37,171 nucleotides of DNA from RZYY01 sp036794825 (GTDB lineage Bacteria > Bacteroidota > Bacteroidia > Bacteroidales > 4484-276): positions 1-37,171 of the forward strand of contig DAIRGA010000039.1 in the NCBI GenBank assembly GCA_036794825.1, written 5' to 3'. A program made the position numbers and the translations under genes. A model generated the notes under the pieces. That model made no database searches. It was not told the origin of the DNA and was given only the letters and a program-made list of their open reading frames with translations. Shown here piece after piece: positions 16,201 to 24,195 of the stretch; position 1 is the first letter of the stretch; every line of letters starts with the position of its first letter.

Positions 16201-19200
16201 TTTCATGATCACCCGCCCCTGATCAATTGTCTTCTTCACATTCATGCTGATGGGAACATTGGGAAACTGAACTCCTCTGAGGGTCACATTCTGACTGTTA
16301 TTAATCACTAATAAAGCCCCTACAGCATAAGGAAATGAACAATGATAAAATGCATTATCCGGATCAATAAATCCTGTCGGGCCAACAATCAGGTTGCCGC
16401 AATTATTAAAGCTGGTGTATCTGGATGAAATGGTTCCTCCAACTCCAAAATCATAAAATCCGGAACTTCCAAAGCGGTCAACAAAAATAGGCTGACTTTC
16501 CGTTCCATGGGATTGAAATGTTCCACCCTGATCAATTATCAACTGACATCCCGCATAAAGCCCAAAAGCGCTGCCAGGCTCAAACGACAGTACGCCGCCA
16601 CCATAAACATCCACCTGATTCACTACCACCAGCATGTTGCCCGTGCTGCATGTAAAAGTGCCTTCATTCACCTTCAATTCATTGCCAACCAATAAACTGC
16701 CGTATAAAGTAACCGATCCCCCCTTGCTTTCAGATGCTTGTTTATCAATGGTGACATTATGCAAACTGGCCATTGAAGGAGTATTCATGCTGAGATAGGC
16801 ATCTCCTGTACCGTATAATTCGATGGTTCCGGCTGTAGGGTTAAAATCGTTCCGGTGATTGACAAACGAACCCGTTGTGCGGATTTTCCCGCCGGTGATC
16901 TGATTGACAAACACATAGGGGGGATTGTTGACAATCTCAATCCCATAAGGATAAACATTGATTTCGCCGCCGGACATGGTTATCTGAGCATTGCCATTTC
17001 CCGGCCACTGACTTGTCATTCCATTGATGATGTTGAATTTACCTCCATCAATAAATAACCTGCCGATCAAATCCATCTGCTCGCTGAGGTTTCCCATAGT
17101 AATCGTGCCATTGGTGGAAACGCTGACATCACCGCCAATTATCCCCCCGACAAGGCTGTGCGCAGTAAATGATCCATTAACCACCGAAAGGCCTCCATCA
17201 TTCCAGTTATAATACTGGCAATTTATATTCGACAGAGATGAAAGCTCAAGAATGCTTCCCGAACCAGACTTCTCCAACACCAGAGTCATGAAATTTTCGT
17301 GGTTATATATTCTTTGAACATTCCCGGCGCCATTAAAAACCACTGTGGTATTGCTTTCGTTGAATGCATCCGGCCCGACCGGGTTAGACCAGTCGCCGGC
17401 AAGATAAATGGTAACATTTCCGGGAGCAAATACTCCGGAATAAATTTGCAGATTGTCGTTAATCATGATAGTACTGGTGTGAACGGTATTCACTGAAACT
17501 GTTCCCGATTGGTTAAATTTGAGGTTGTTAAAATAATCTCCGGTATTGGGCGTAATGATTTGGTTCACACCGTCAAAAACCAATCTTCCGGCATTTCCTT
17601 CAAAGGAGCCATTACTGATAAAATCGCCATGCAGAATCATATCCTGCCCGGCGTCGGCGGCAAAATTGGCCAAAGGCCAGATCTTGAAATCACCTGATAT
17701 TTCCAGTTTTTTGGTTGATAAATCGCTGAAACCAATCTGCGCTCCGCCTGTTTTTTGGATATACAGATGATGAAAAAAGCAGTTTTCTGAGAATGATCTT
17801 ATCCATTTTGAAGTATTTCCGGCAAAAATAATGCTGCCATTACTGAATTGAACAGATGATCCGGCATTAAAATTCCAGTTACCATTGCACACAAGGGTTA
17901 CATCCTGATTTATTCCGGCGGATGATCCTGAATTCCAGTAAACATCACCCAAAACAACAAACTGGCTTCCGGGTGAAGTCACCAGCATTTCACCATCGAA
18001 AGCAGCATTGCCGTAAACCGTCAGATTCCCACCATCAAAGTTCAGGCTTCCGTTTACCGTCAGGCTATTGATGTACCATTCGCCGGCATCTATCTCCGGC
18101 ATGTTGGGAGCGGTTGCCGGAATGACAACATTAGTCCCTGCATTTGGAACCACACCATCGTCCCAATTGCCGGCATTGTACCAGCTGGATGACTCGGCGC
18201 CTGTCCAGAGGCCGGGCTGGGTCACCGTCCAGTCTATCCGGTTGTATGGATCGTATTCGTAAGACGGGCCAGCATAAGTTCCGGTTGCATCCCTGAAAGT
18301 GATGCGGCCTGTATTATAACTTTTTGCCACTGTGTTGGTTGGGGGAAGGGTTGGGAAATTTGCCCCACGGATAGTTAGCTCCTGGCTGTTGTTCAAAAAA
18401 ATGTAGGTTCCCTGACCATGACTGAAAGTGCAGTAGTCGAAAGGAAATGAAGGATCAATGATGGCATTCGGCGTAAGAATGATGTTAGCCGGATACTGGA
18501 ATTTGGCATATTTTGCAGAGATGGTTCCGCCGTTATTTACATTGAAATAATAGTAAAAACTACCTGAACGGGTAACCGTCGCCTGGTTTGCCGATGTACC
18601 TATGGCCTTAAATATGCCGCCGCTGTTCACGTTCACCGACATATCGGTTGCAATTTTTAACTGCCCACCTTCACCAAGGTTGAAAATTCCGCCATTTTCG
18701 ACATACAAATGCCCGTTCTGGTTGATGATTTTATTCACGGTGCTCAGGGTTCCACCAGCCACTTCAATGCTTACCACAGTAATGTTTGTATTTACAGTAA
18801 CCACTGCTGATGGTCCCTTGTTTATTTTGATATCCCTCAAAGTACCGTCAAACTGCTCCAGATAAACATTGTTAGAACCATAAAACTCCAACAATCCTCC
18901 CACAGGAGTAAAGTCAGCACGATTGCAATAGAAACCACCGGTGGTGCGAATCGTCCCACCCGTAATATTTTCGTTAATTGTATTTGGCGAAAGATTGGTT
19001 AAGGTAATGCCCTGATCTTTAAAATCCAGTGTTCCGGCATTCATCGAGATAAAAGCATTTGCCCCGGATGCCCACTGACTGGCGCCATTTCCGCCGTAAA
19101 TATTGATAGTGCCACCATTGGTAAAGGTAAGGCTCCCATTCAAATCAATGTATTGATAAATATCCTGATAGAGATTGATCGTCCCTCCGGGATTCACATA

Positions 19201-21243
19201 ATATCCTCCAAAAATCCCATTGTCGGACAAATCGAGCGCTGTAAAAGTTCCTCCGTTTGCCAGCACATCAACCGAGCCGGCTGTCCAGTCATACACAGCG
19301 CAGGTTACCGAGGTGCCTGAGGATAATCGGAATGCCCCGCCGGAGGCTTTGGCCACCTCAAGAATATTAAAGGTTTCGTTGTAACAATACTGATGATAAT
19401 TGCCACCGTTGAAAATTACCCTTCCTGTACCGGGGTTAAATGATCCGGCGCCGGCATTGTTCGTCCAGTCCCGTTTAGCCTGAATAGTGAGGCTGTTTGA
19501 GTTAAAGGTTCCCGAGGTAAGCACAAAATTTCCGTTAAATATAATAGTCGAATTCAGGTTTACGGTTTGTGCCCGGCTTTCATCTGATATCACTTCACCG
19601 GTTTCGCGATCAATCCGGGGATAAATAATGGTAGTACTTTCGCCATCTTTTGATGCTGCTTTATTGATTTTTACTCCATAAAGCGCTGCTGTGCCAACGC
19701 AAAAAAGAACGGCATCGGTGGGGCCGTACATTTCAATGGTTCCCCCGGCTGGATTAAAGTCTGACCGGTAATTAAGGAAGTCCTTCGCAGTTTTAATTGT
19801 GCCGCCGGTAATGTTCGAGGTGAGTGTAGTTGTTGATGCACTCACCCTGATTCCGGTTTCTGCAAAATTTAGAACACCTCCGCTCATGGTTAGAGATGCA
19901 TTTTGTGTAAAAGGCCAGTAGCTGTCGGTGGTCCCGCCATACACATTAAAATTCCCGCCACTTATGTTGATCGTTGAGCCAATAAGATCAACATAACCAT
20001 CGTCGTTGGTGAGGTTTATGGTTCCGGTGCCCGAAAGGGTGTATCTCCCAAAAATGCCGTTATCGGCCAGATCGAGGGCTGTAAAAACGCCCTGCGAAAC
20101 ATTGAGACCACCGGCCACCCAATCGTACTGGTTGCAGGTAACCACAACCAATCCACTGTTGATAATCAGATCGCCGTAGGCATTGTTTAACTCCAGAATA
20201 TTGAAATTCTCACTGTTTTGAATGATGTTGTCGAAATCTCTGCCACCATCTTTATTAATGATCACATTAAAAACCACTTTGCCTGTCCCTTCGGTAAAAT
20301 AGGCCGGCCCGGCAGTATTGATCCAGTTTCCGGTAACATAAAGGGTGTTGTTTTGTGGGTTAAATGTACCTGCCTGGATAGTAAGGTTGCCCTGAATTGC
20401 AAGCGAATTATTGAGTGTAACCGTTCCGCCACAATTGATTTTCAATGAATTAAAAATATTGCCGGTATTGGCCATTTGGATAGATTGTGTTCCCGATGCC
20501 GCTTCGAGGCTTACGGTGCCCGAATACAATTTAAAATAGCCGTTGCTGACAATATTTCCCTGCACCACAGTAGTAATATTGGCTGCACAGTTCAGGGTAT
20601 TGCTGGCATTGATAACCAATCCGCCGGTGATGGTGAGATTGGCGGTGGATGCTGCACTGATCGTGGTGGTGGCGGTTACCGATTTGCCCAGGGTTAATGA
20701 ACTGAATTTACTACTGGCGCTGTTGTTGGTTATGGTCGAATTGCCGGTTCCGGTAAGGGTTACCCAGCACCAACTCATATCAACTGACGAACCGGACGAA
20801 AATGTCCAGTTGCCTGAAACCTCCATCCTTCCATTAACATAGGCGTTTATGGCGGAGGTGGAGTTCCACACCACACTTGAGGTGACAAGCTTTCCCAGAT
20901 TGCCCTGCCAATGCCCTCCGATGGAGAGTGTTCCGTTGAATGTGGTCGTTCCTGCCACCGTGAGGGTCGCATTGCTGCCACTGGTACCCGTGATGGTGAG
21001 CGTAGCTCCGGAATTTACAGTGAGGTTGTTACACACCGGTGTAATTGTCCCGCTTATCAATGGCTGATTAGCCGGCGCCGATGGGATAATCACATTGTCG
21101 CTGGCTGTAGGTATACCGCTTGGCGACCAGTTTCCCGCAAGGTTCCAGGCTGTGCTGGATGCGCCGGTCCATGTTTTTTGCGCAAATGCCCATGAAGAAA
21201 GCATCATGGCAACGATTGTAAGGAGAAAGAATAACTTTTTCAT
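12904..21243 (-). CDS. Giant repeat-rich T9SS surface protein (2,779 aa)
   Basis: Secreted protein with signal peptide (1-21, ending SWAFA). It holds three large modules, each opening with a WTG...W...GNW...P...VVIP segment (near 24, 1005 and 1704) and the first two closing with YEYDPYNRIDW. Inside them a unit with FDW-x-x-G and FTALDL-DN-I-G is seen four times (near 374, 652, 1346, 2044), along with repeated GGTIRT-G-F...GG..E.YG strings, all low in charge and rich in N, G, T and S, as in beta-helix or beta-solenoid adhesins. The C-terminal part has the paired GW domain (about 2408-2555), a GD-IGA...EKDGFFEGE domain (about 2588-2680) and a T9SS sorting domain (from about 2711, YPNPTSGLLNI to IFRKIVLR). 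No catalytic site was seen. An adhesin role is inferred. It lies 22 nt after the acylphosphatase stop, so read-through is possible. Confidence 0.9.
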   Translation of the reverse strand: MKKLFFLLTIVAMMLSSWAFAQKTWTGASSTAWNLAGNWSPSGIPTASDNVIIPSAPANQPLISGTITPVCNNLTVNSGATLTITGTSGSNATLTVAGTTTFNGTLSIGGHWQGNLGKLVTSSVVWNSTSAINAYVNGRMEVSGNWTFSSGSSVDMSWCWVTLTGTGNSTITNNSASSKFSSLTLGKSVTATTTISAASTANLTITGGLVINASNTLNCAANITTVVQGNIVSNGYFKLYSGTVSLEAASGTQSIQMANTGNIFNSLKINCGGTVTLNNSLAIQGNLTIQAGTFNPQNNTLYVTGNWINTAGPAYFTEGTGKVVFNVIINKDGGRDFDNIIQNSENFNILELNNAYGDLIINSGLVVVTCNQYDWVAGGLNVSQGVFTALDLADNGIFGRYTLSGTGTINLTNDDGYVDLIGSTINISGGNFNVYGGTTDSYWPFTQNASLTMSGGVLNFAETGIRVSASTTTLTSNITGGTIKTAKDFLNYRSDFNPAGGTIEMYGPTDAVLFCVGTAALYGVKINKAASKDGESTTIIYPRIDRETGEVISDESRAQTVNLNSTIIFNGNFVLTSGTFNSNSLTIQAKRDWTNNAGAGSFNPGTGRVIFNGGNYHQYCYNETFNILEVAKASGGAFRLSSGTSVTCAVYDWTAGSVDVLANGGTFTALDLSDNGIFGGYYVNPGGTINLYQDIYQYIDLNGSLTFTNGGTINIYGGNGASQWASGANAFISMNAGTLDFKDQGITLTNLSPNTINENITGGTIRTTGGFYCNRADFTPVGGLLEFYGSNNVYLEQFDGTLRDIKINKGPSAVVTVNTNITVVSIEVAGGTLSTVNKIINQNGHLYVENGGIFNLGEGGQLKIATDMSVNVNSGGIFKAIGTSANQATVTRSGSFYYYFNVNNGGTISAKYAKFQYPANIILTPNAIIDPSFPFDYCTFSHGQGTYIFLNNSQELTIRGANFPTLPPTNTVAKSYNTGRITFRDATGTYAGPSYEYDPYNRIDWTVTQPGLWTGAESSSWYNAGNWDDGVVPNAGTNVVIPATAPNMPEIDAGEWYINSLTVNGSLNFDGGNLTVYGNAAFDGEMLVTSPGSQFVVLGDVYWNSGSSAGINQDVTLVCNGNWNFNAGSSVQFSNGSIIFAGNTSKWIRSFSENCFFHHLYIQKTGGAQIGFSDLSTKKLEISGDFKIWPLANFAADAGQDMILHGDFISNGSFEGNAGRLVFDGVNQIITPNTGDYFNNLKFNQSGTVSVNTVHTSTIMINDNLQIYSGVFAPGNVTIYLAGDWSNPVGPDAFNESNTTVVFNGAGNVQRIYNHENFMTLVLEKSGSGSILELSSLSNINCQYYNWNDGGLSVVNGSFTAHSLVGGIIGGDVSVSTNGTITMGNLSEQMDLIGRLFIDGGKFNIINGMTSQWPGNGNAQITMSGGEINVYPYGIEIVNNPPYVFVNQITGGKIRTTGSFVNHRNDFNPTAGTIELYGTGDAYLSMNTPSMASLHNVTIDKQASESKGGSVTLYGSLLVGNELKVNEGTFTCSTGNMLVVVNQVDVYGGGVLSFEPGSAFGLYAGCQLIIDQGGTFQSHGTESQPIFVDRFGSSGFYDFGVGGTISSRYTSFNNCGNLIVGPTGFIDPDNAFYHCSFPYAVGALLVINNSQNVTLRGVQFPNVPISMNVKKTIDQGRVIMKDAIGPGAGPAYEYDPYNRIDWEVSQPGLWTGNISTDWHTDGNWDDLNIPSSASFVVIPESVASGWMPVINQNAVCQGIQVFGTLLIDNEELTVNQNMTVMGGVTINDVLNVKGNLTWWAGSIADVAPGSLIKCSGNFTLANGSDVQLNNGVIQFEGSGNSSLICHAANAYMNQVQVNKEGGAWLLFDGSSTKPLTINENLSVAETAGFKSQSNQPINLNKHLIILGAWQCNAGAVILGGASPIVTMSPGNYFHDLKINTSYGGVTFTEVFSNEVKIKNDLLILSGNLNGSDQIFRIGRDWQNQTGSSAFIPQNSTVIFDGNIPAQGQFIYGSTHFNIFELQQHADNYLRINDGSLVVVNKFDWTSGTIEVESGHFIAYDLLDNRLTGNWKLYQSGQISLSDENAIGLGGNLTIYGGTFSLSGGESYYSYWPFGDNASLTMSGGVLELNNQSVFIRQDQNFTFTSNITGGTIRTYGWFLAENPGFNPAGGMVELYGETSGYITSANGGNFHNLRVNKSSISPDIGLQNVVVKNTMTIDGGRCNIMNGHSLNCQGALSLNSGWLEIYPGGLLKMGNQSLVNVWSGAELRSYGTPEQMCTVTGLSPSSYYGIFVAAGGYISMINTIFEQLDETGLFVVSEALVDEANAFNGCVFRNGKPLAYPLLTINNLQQLQLENVEFSGLGRGKNAAKYTDQGSLLFIDATGNLSGGAFESDPFFRIFWQGQSEVHSISLPAGWSGISSYLIPSQPWMQDVFAPISNELIIAQTMTGMYYPEQFINTIGTWTSHSAYKIKTTEACVLPITGSFETDMTVSLNAGWSLLPQVTPFGANVNDLFAPVNGFVIAKDVAGTGVYWPQYGINTIGTLMPGKAYYVLMNSPGVVDYTGMKSATSGTLTGFETLSGLGIAPTPSTHTIAILPEALKGFEQGAIIGAYDQAGNCFGATVYNSEFISLTVFGDDPTTAEKDGFFEGEMIFFKNLSGLTNLTGLEPTFDPSLPQSDGLFNENGLSAITNFDAVTGIGNEGFGIAISVYPNPTSGLLNIAGLKAGDKITIRDVQGQQVLVETNRSDQLKTIDLTGLTPGVYFIKIQHNGESIFRKIVLR
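13250..13282. repeat. In-frame palindromic element, CCTG type
   Basis: AAACCTGTCAGGTTT (13250-13264), three bases, AAACCTGACAGGTTT (13268-13282). Each arm is itself a palindrome around one central base, and the arms are complements of one another. It is translated as the linker KNLSGLTNLTGLEP in the giant protein. A nearly identical copy is at 3360-3391. Confidence 0.85.
13502..13534. repeat. In-frame palindromic element, CCCTG type
   Basis: AACCCTGACAGGGTT (13502-13516), three bases, AACCCTGTCAGGGTT (13520-13534). It has the same architecture as the element at 13250 but with CCC/GGG arms. It is translated as SGTLTGFETLSGLG at the linker before the last globular domain. Confidence 0.85.
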
Positions 21244-21265
21244 AGAAAATAATTTTTAGTTAGGT

Positions 21266-21532
21266 TTATAATATTCTGAAATCTTCGTATCCAACCAATT
21301 CTTTTTCGTGTTTGGTAAATGCCGAAATCTCGCTGCCCTCTGGTCCCTTTCGGCACCATGCTTCAAAATCAGCCAGGCGCTCATCCTCTCCTTCGGCGTC
21401 AATGATTACTTTGTCAGATTGCTGACTCACCTCGCCGGTTAAATGGAATAGATTTGCCCCCCTGAGGGCATAAAAGCGAAAACCGGTGTTTTCAACTTTT
21501 CCTGTGATGATCATTTGAAGATGCCTGACCAT
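21266..21532 (-). CDS. Acylphosphatase-family protein
   Basis: 88-residue protein of the acylphosphatase fold, the family that hydrolyses acyl phosphates such as acetyl phosphate or 1,3-bisphosphoglycerate. The phosphate-binding loop GKVENTGFRFYA (about 11-22) has the essential Arg (R19), and the later AEG...F..W...GP (about 51-69) is typical. The catalytic Asn, which lies 18 residues after the Arg in known enzymes (the N of GWVxN), is replaced by Gln here (GEVSQ, Q37), so activity may be weak or lost. The frame is open to 21610, but MVRHLQMIITGK at 21532 is the normal family start and 88 residues the usual length. It is on the same strand as, and 22 nt before, the giant T9SS gene. Confidence 0.88.
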   Translation of the reverse strand: MVRHLQMIITGKVENTGFRFYALRGANLFHLTGEVSQQSDKVIIDAEGEDERLADFEAWCRKGPEGSEISAFTKHEKELVGYEDFRIL

Positions 21533-21740
21533 GGTTTCGCGAATTTTATTTTTCTGGTAAAAGTAGGCTGGGAATGTAGTGAAAGCCAAATTTTTACAAT
21601 AGACAATCAATAGACAAATTTTAAGTAGCAGTATATCAATACTATAAAGTAATATTTGCCTATCTCAAAATCCTAAAAGTCAACCTTAATGTCATCGTTT
21701 GTTCAGAAGAAACTTATTAATCTCAGCCAGAAGACTTCCT

Positions 21741-21805
21741 AAATTTGATTTTCAACGATTTATTTTCCCCACCCTAAAGAGAGTAAATCGTTGAAAATCA
21801 TTGCT
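21741..21805 (-). repeat. Dispersed palindromic repeat, copy 2
   Basis: GATTTTCAACGATTTA (21747-21762) and its exact complement (21784-21799) form 16-bp arms around a 21-nt spacer. It is the inverted counterpart of the element at 26-111. The surrounding gap 21611-22185 is otherwise AT-rich and non-coding, with one further half element, CAATGATTTTCAAC, at 22041-22054. Confidence 0.75.
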
Positions 21806-22185
21806 ACCTCTAGTACCTATTTTGCAAAATCGTGTATTTTTAGGCAGAATTTTCAAATGACAAATGTCAAAAGACAAATACCTGTCTGTCACCTGTTAGG
21901 AAAAATTTAAAAAATTCAATTACCAAACTGGTCCAGATTCATGGCTGCTTTCACTTTTTGAATTTTTGATCTTTTGTACATTGAGATTTGTTTCTTGTAT
22001 TTTGTAATTTCTGGTTTATCCAGGTTAGGGTTGGTGTAAACAATGATTTTCAACAAGAATAGTTTTCTGGCAGAGTCTCCTTAGAAGCAAGGATGAAAAA
22101 CATAAAGTATCAAAAAATGACTTACTTTGTGGATTAAGTTCTCTGTCAATATCATTTTAACTCCAAACAATTTAATTAACCAGCC

Positions 22186-23823
22186 ATGCGAATCCTATTA
22201 TCATTTTTTTTGGTTCTTTCTTTTGCAACCCTTACACAAGCTCAGACACAAACAGTAGAAGACGATTTTGAAGGGAATGGCACGATAACCAATTGGTATG
22301 GCGATGATTGCATTATCAACACCGGCTTTCCAAATCCTTATCCGCAGGACATCAATACTTCGGCAACGGTTTTAAAATATGATGATGTCGGAGGGCAGTA
22401 TGCAAATGTGCGATTTCAGGTAAGCAATAGATTTGATTTATCATCCGATTATATTTTTTCGTTGAAAATTTATGTTCCAACATCTGGAATTACCGGGAAC
22501 CAACCCAAACAGGTATCGTTGAAATTGCAAAACGGATCATTGCCTGCGCCCTGGTCAACGCAAAGCGAAATCATTAAACCCATTGTTTTGGATCAATGGC
22601 AAATCGTAACTTTTGATTTTTTAAACGACAACTACATTAACTTAGACCCAAATTCTCTTCCGCCAACTCAGAGGACGGATTTTAACCGGGTAGTCATCCA
22701 GGTGAACGGAGAAAACAATTACGACTATGTGGTGGCCTTCATTGATGATGTTTATTACAATGGCACAATCGCATTGGACCCTGTATTTGATGTACTGGTT
22801 TGGTCGGATGAGTTTGATGGCGAAGGCGCCATTGACAATTCCAAATGGCACCATCAAACACTGCTGCCAAATGGATCGGGCTGGTACAATGGCGAAATAC
22901 AGCACTACACCGACAGGGTGGATAATTCAAAAGTGAGTAATGGGAAATTAAACATCATTGGCAAGAAAGAAACCTACACCAATCAGGGGGTAACCAAACA
23001 ATACACCTCTGCCAGGCTAAATTCCAAATTTGCATTCCAGTACGGAAAAGTTGAAGTACGTGCCAAATTACCCACAGGTGTTGGAACGTGGCCTGCCATC
23101 TGGACACTGGGGAAAAATATTAATGAAGATGGCGGCTGGTGGGACCTTCAGGGATATGGCACTACGCCCTGGCCGGCCTGCGGCGAGATTGATATTATGG
23201 AACACTGGGGAAGTAATCAAAACTTTGTACAAAGTGCCACCCATACACCTTCAAGTTACGGTGGAACGGTTAACCATGGAGGACAAACAATACCCACAGC
23301 CTCAACAGAATTTCATAATTACACACTAAAGTGGTATGCCGAAAAACTAGTATTCAGTGTGGATGATGTTACGCATTATACCTACGAACCGACTGAAATA
23401 AACAGCAACACATGGCCTTTTGATGCTGAACAGTACTTACTCCTCAATTTTGCTTTCCTGCCCAATATTGCTCCCGGTTTCACAGTGGATACACTGGAAA
23501 TCGAATATGTCAGAATTTATCAAAGCGCCGTTACTGGTCTTAGCAATGAAGCTGATAATCAGCAAATATTTGATTTTAAAACCGTACCAAACCCAGTCGG
23601 TGATTATATTATTATCAGCTATTACCTGCCTGAAAGTACAGAAGTAAGCCTGGAAATTCGTGATCTCACCGGCAGGTTGGTTAAAACACTAACCAACGAA
23701 AAACAATCAGCAGGGCAACATCAGGAGCAACGGAGTATTCATGATCTGAAATCAGGTGTGTATTTCTTAACTCTTTACACCGGGAATGCCATCCTGACCA
23801 AAAAATGCATCGTCAGCAGATAA
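22186..23823 (+). CDS. Secreted GH16 beta-glucanase with T9SS sorting domain
   Basis: 545-residue secreted endo-beta-glucanase (laminarinase/lichenase type; exact substrate not resolvable). Signal peptide 1-20 (ending LTQAQ); a carbohydrate-binding-like beta-sandwich (about 25-195, with DDFEGNG at its start and FIDDVYY at its end); a GH16 domain (about 203-452) starting VLVWSDEFDGEG; and a T9SS sorting domain (from about 465, VPNPVGDYIIISYYLPES to KKCIVSR). The catalytic signature EIDIME is complete at 334-339 (nucleophile E334, acid/base E339), preceded by the expected GTWPAIWTLG substrate-cleft segment. It would degrade beta-1,3 or mixed-linkage glucans at or outside the cell surface. It is monocistronic, convergent with the regulator gene at 24196, and has no SusCD pair nearby. 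Confidence 0.93.
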   Translation: MRILLSFFLVLSFATLTQAQTQTVEDDFEGNGTITNWYGDDCIINTGFPNPYPQDINTSATVLKYDDVGGQYANVRFQVSNRFDLSSDYIFSLKIYVPTSGITGNQPKQVSLKLQNGSLPAPWSTQSEIIKPIVLDQWQIVTFDFLNDNYINLDPNSLPPTQRTDFNRVVIQVNGENNYDYVVAFIDDVYYNGTIALDPVFDVLVWSDEFDGEGAIDNSKWHHQTLLPNGSGWYNGEIQHYTDRVDNSKVSNGKLNIIGKKETYTNQGVTKQYTSARLNSKFAFQYGKVEVRAKLPTGVGTWPAIWTLGKNINEDGGWWDLQGYGTTPWPACGEIDIMEHWGSNQNFVQSATHTPSSYGGTVNHGGQTIPTASTEFHNYTLKWYAEKLVFSVDDVTHYTYEPTEINSNTWPFDAEQYLLLNFAFLPNIAPGFTVDTLEIEYVRIYQSAVTGLSNEADNQQIFDFKTVPNPVGDYIIISYYLPESTEVSLEIRDLTGRLVKTLTNEKQSAGQHQEQRSIHDLKSGVYFLTLYTGNAILTKKCIVSR

Positions 23824-24055
23824 TGGCGCGGATTTAATAAAAACCTACAACAACGCAACATCGGATAAAAAATGATCAGGCCAGAAAATTAGCCGGTTTA
23901 ATTCTTCAAGGCAGTAGAACCTATCGCAGGGACTGCTTAGAAACAGTTTTAAAGTTGATATTTAACTTGTTACAAATGAATCTTTTAAGTTTAGGGCAAG
24001 ACTTTTGAGTATCTAAAAGTAAAATCCACACACTTGAAATCGCAGATATTTTTTT

Positions 24056-24147
24056 CTCTGTGAAACTCTGTGATTCCTCTGTGAAACTCCGTGTCGCAAA
24101 TAAAATTACACAGAGAACCGCAGAGAACCACGGAGAAGCCACAGAGC
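24056..24147. repeat. CTCTGTG-type inverted repeat between convergent genes
   Basis: The left arm (24056-24093) is made of repeated CTCTGTGAAACTC-GTG units; the right arm (24109-24147) carries the complementary CACAGAGAACC-CAGAG units, giving a long imperfect hairpin with a 15-nt AT-rich loop. It lies between the GH16 gene and the convergent regulator and could act on both transcripts. The rest of 23824-24195 shows nothing I can assign. Confidence 0.7.
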
Positions 24148-24195
24148 CTGAGAAAATTCATTACTTTCTGTTTGAATTTTTCAGCAGCCCCTATG

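Noticed and set aside
12904..21243. Tandem repeats of the giant gene as a CRISPR-like or satellite array
   Set aside because: Repeats are at protein level, hundreds of residues apart and diverged in DNA; the frame is uninterrupted.
22041..22054. CAATGATTTTCAAC as a third copy of the dispersed palindrome
   Set aside because: Only one 14-bp half is present and no complementary arm was found within 100 nt; at most a relic.
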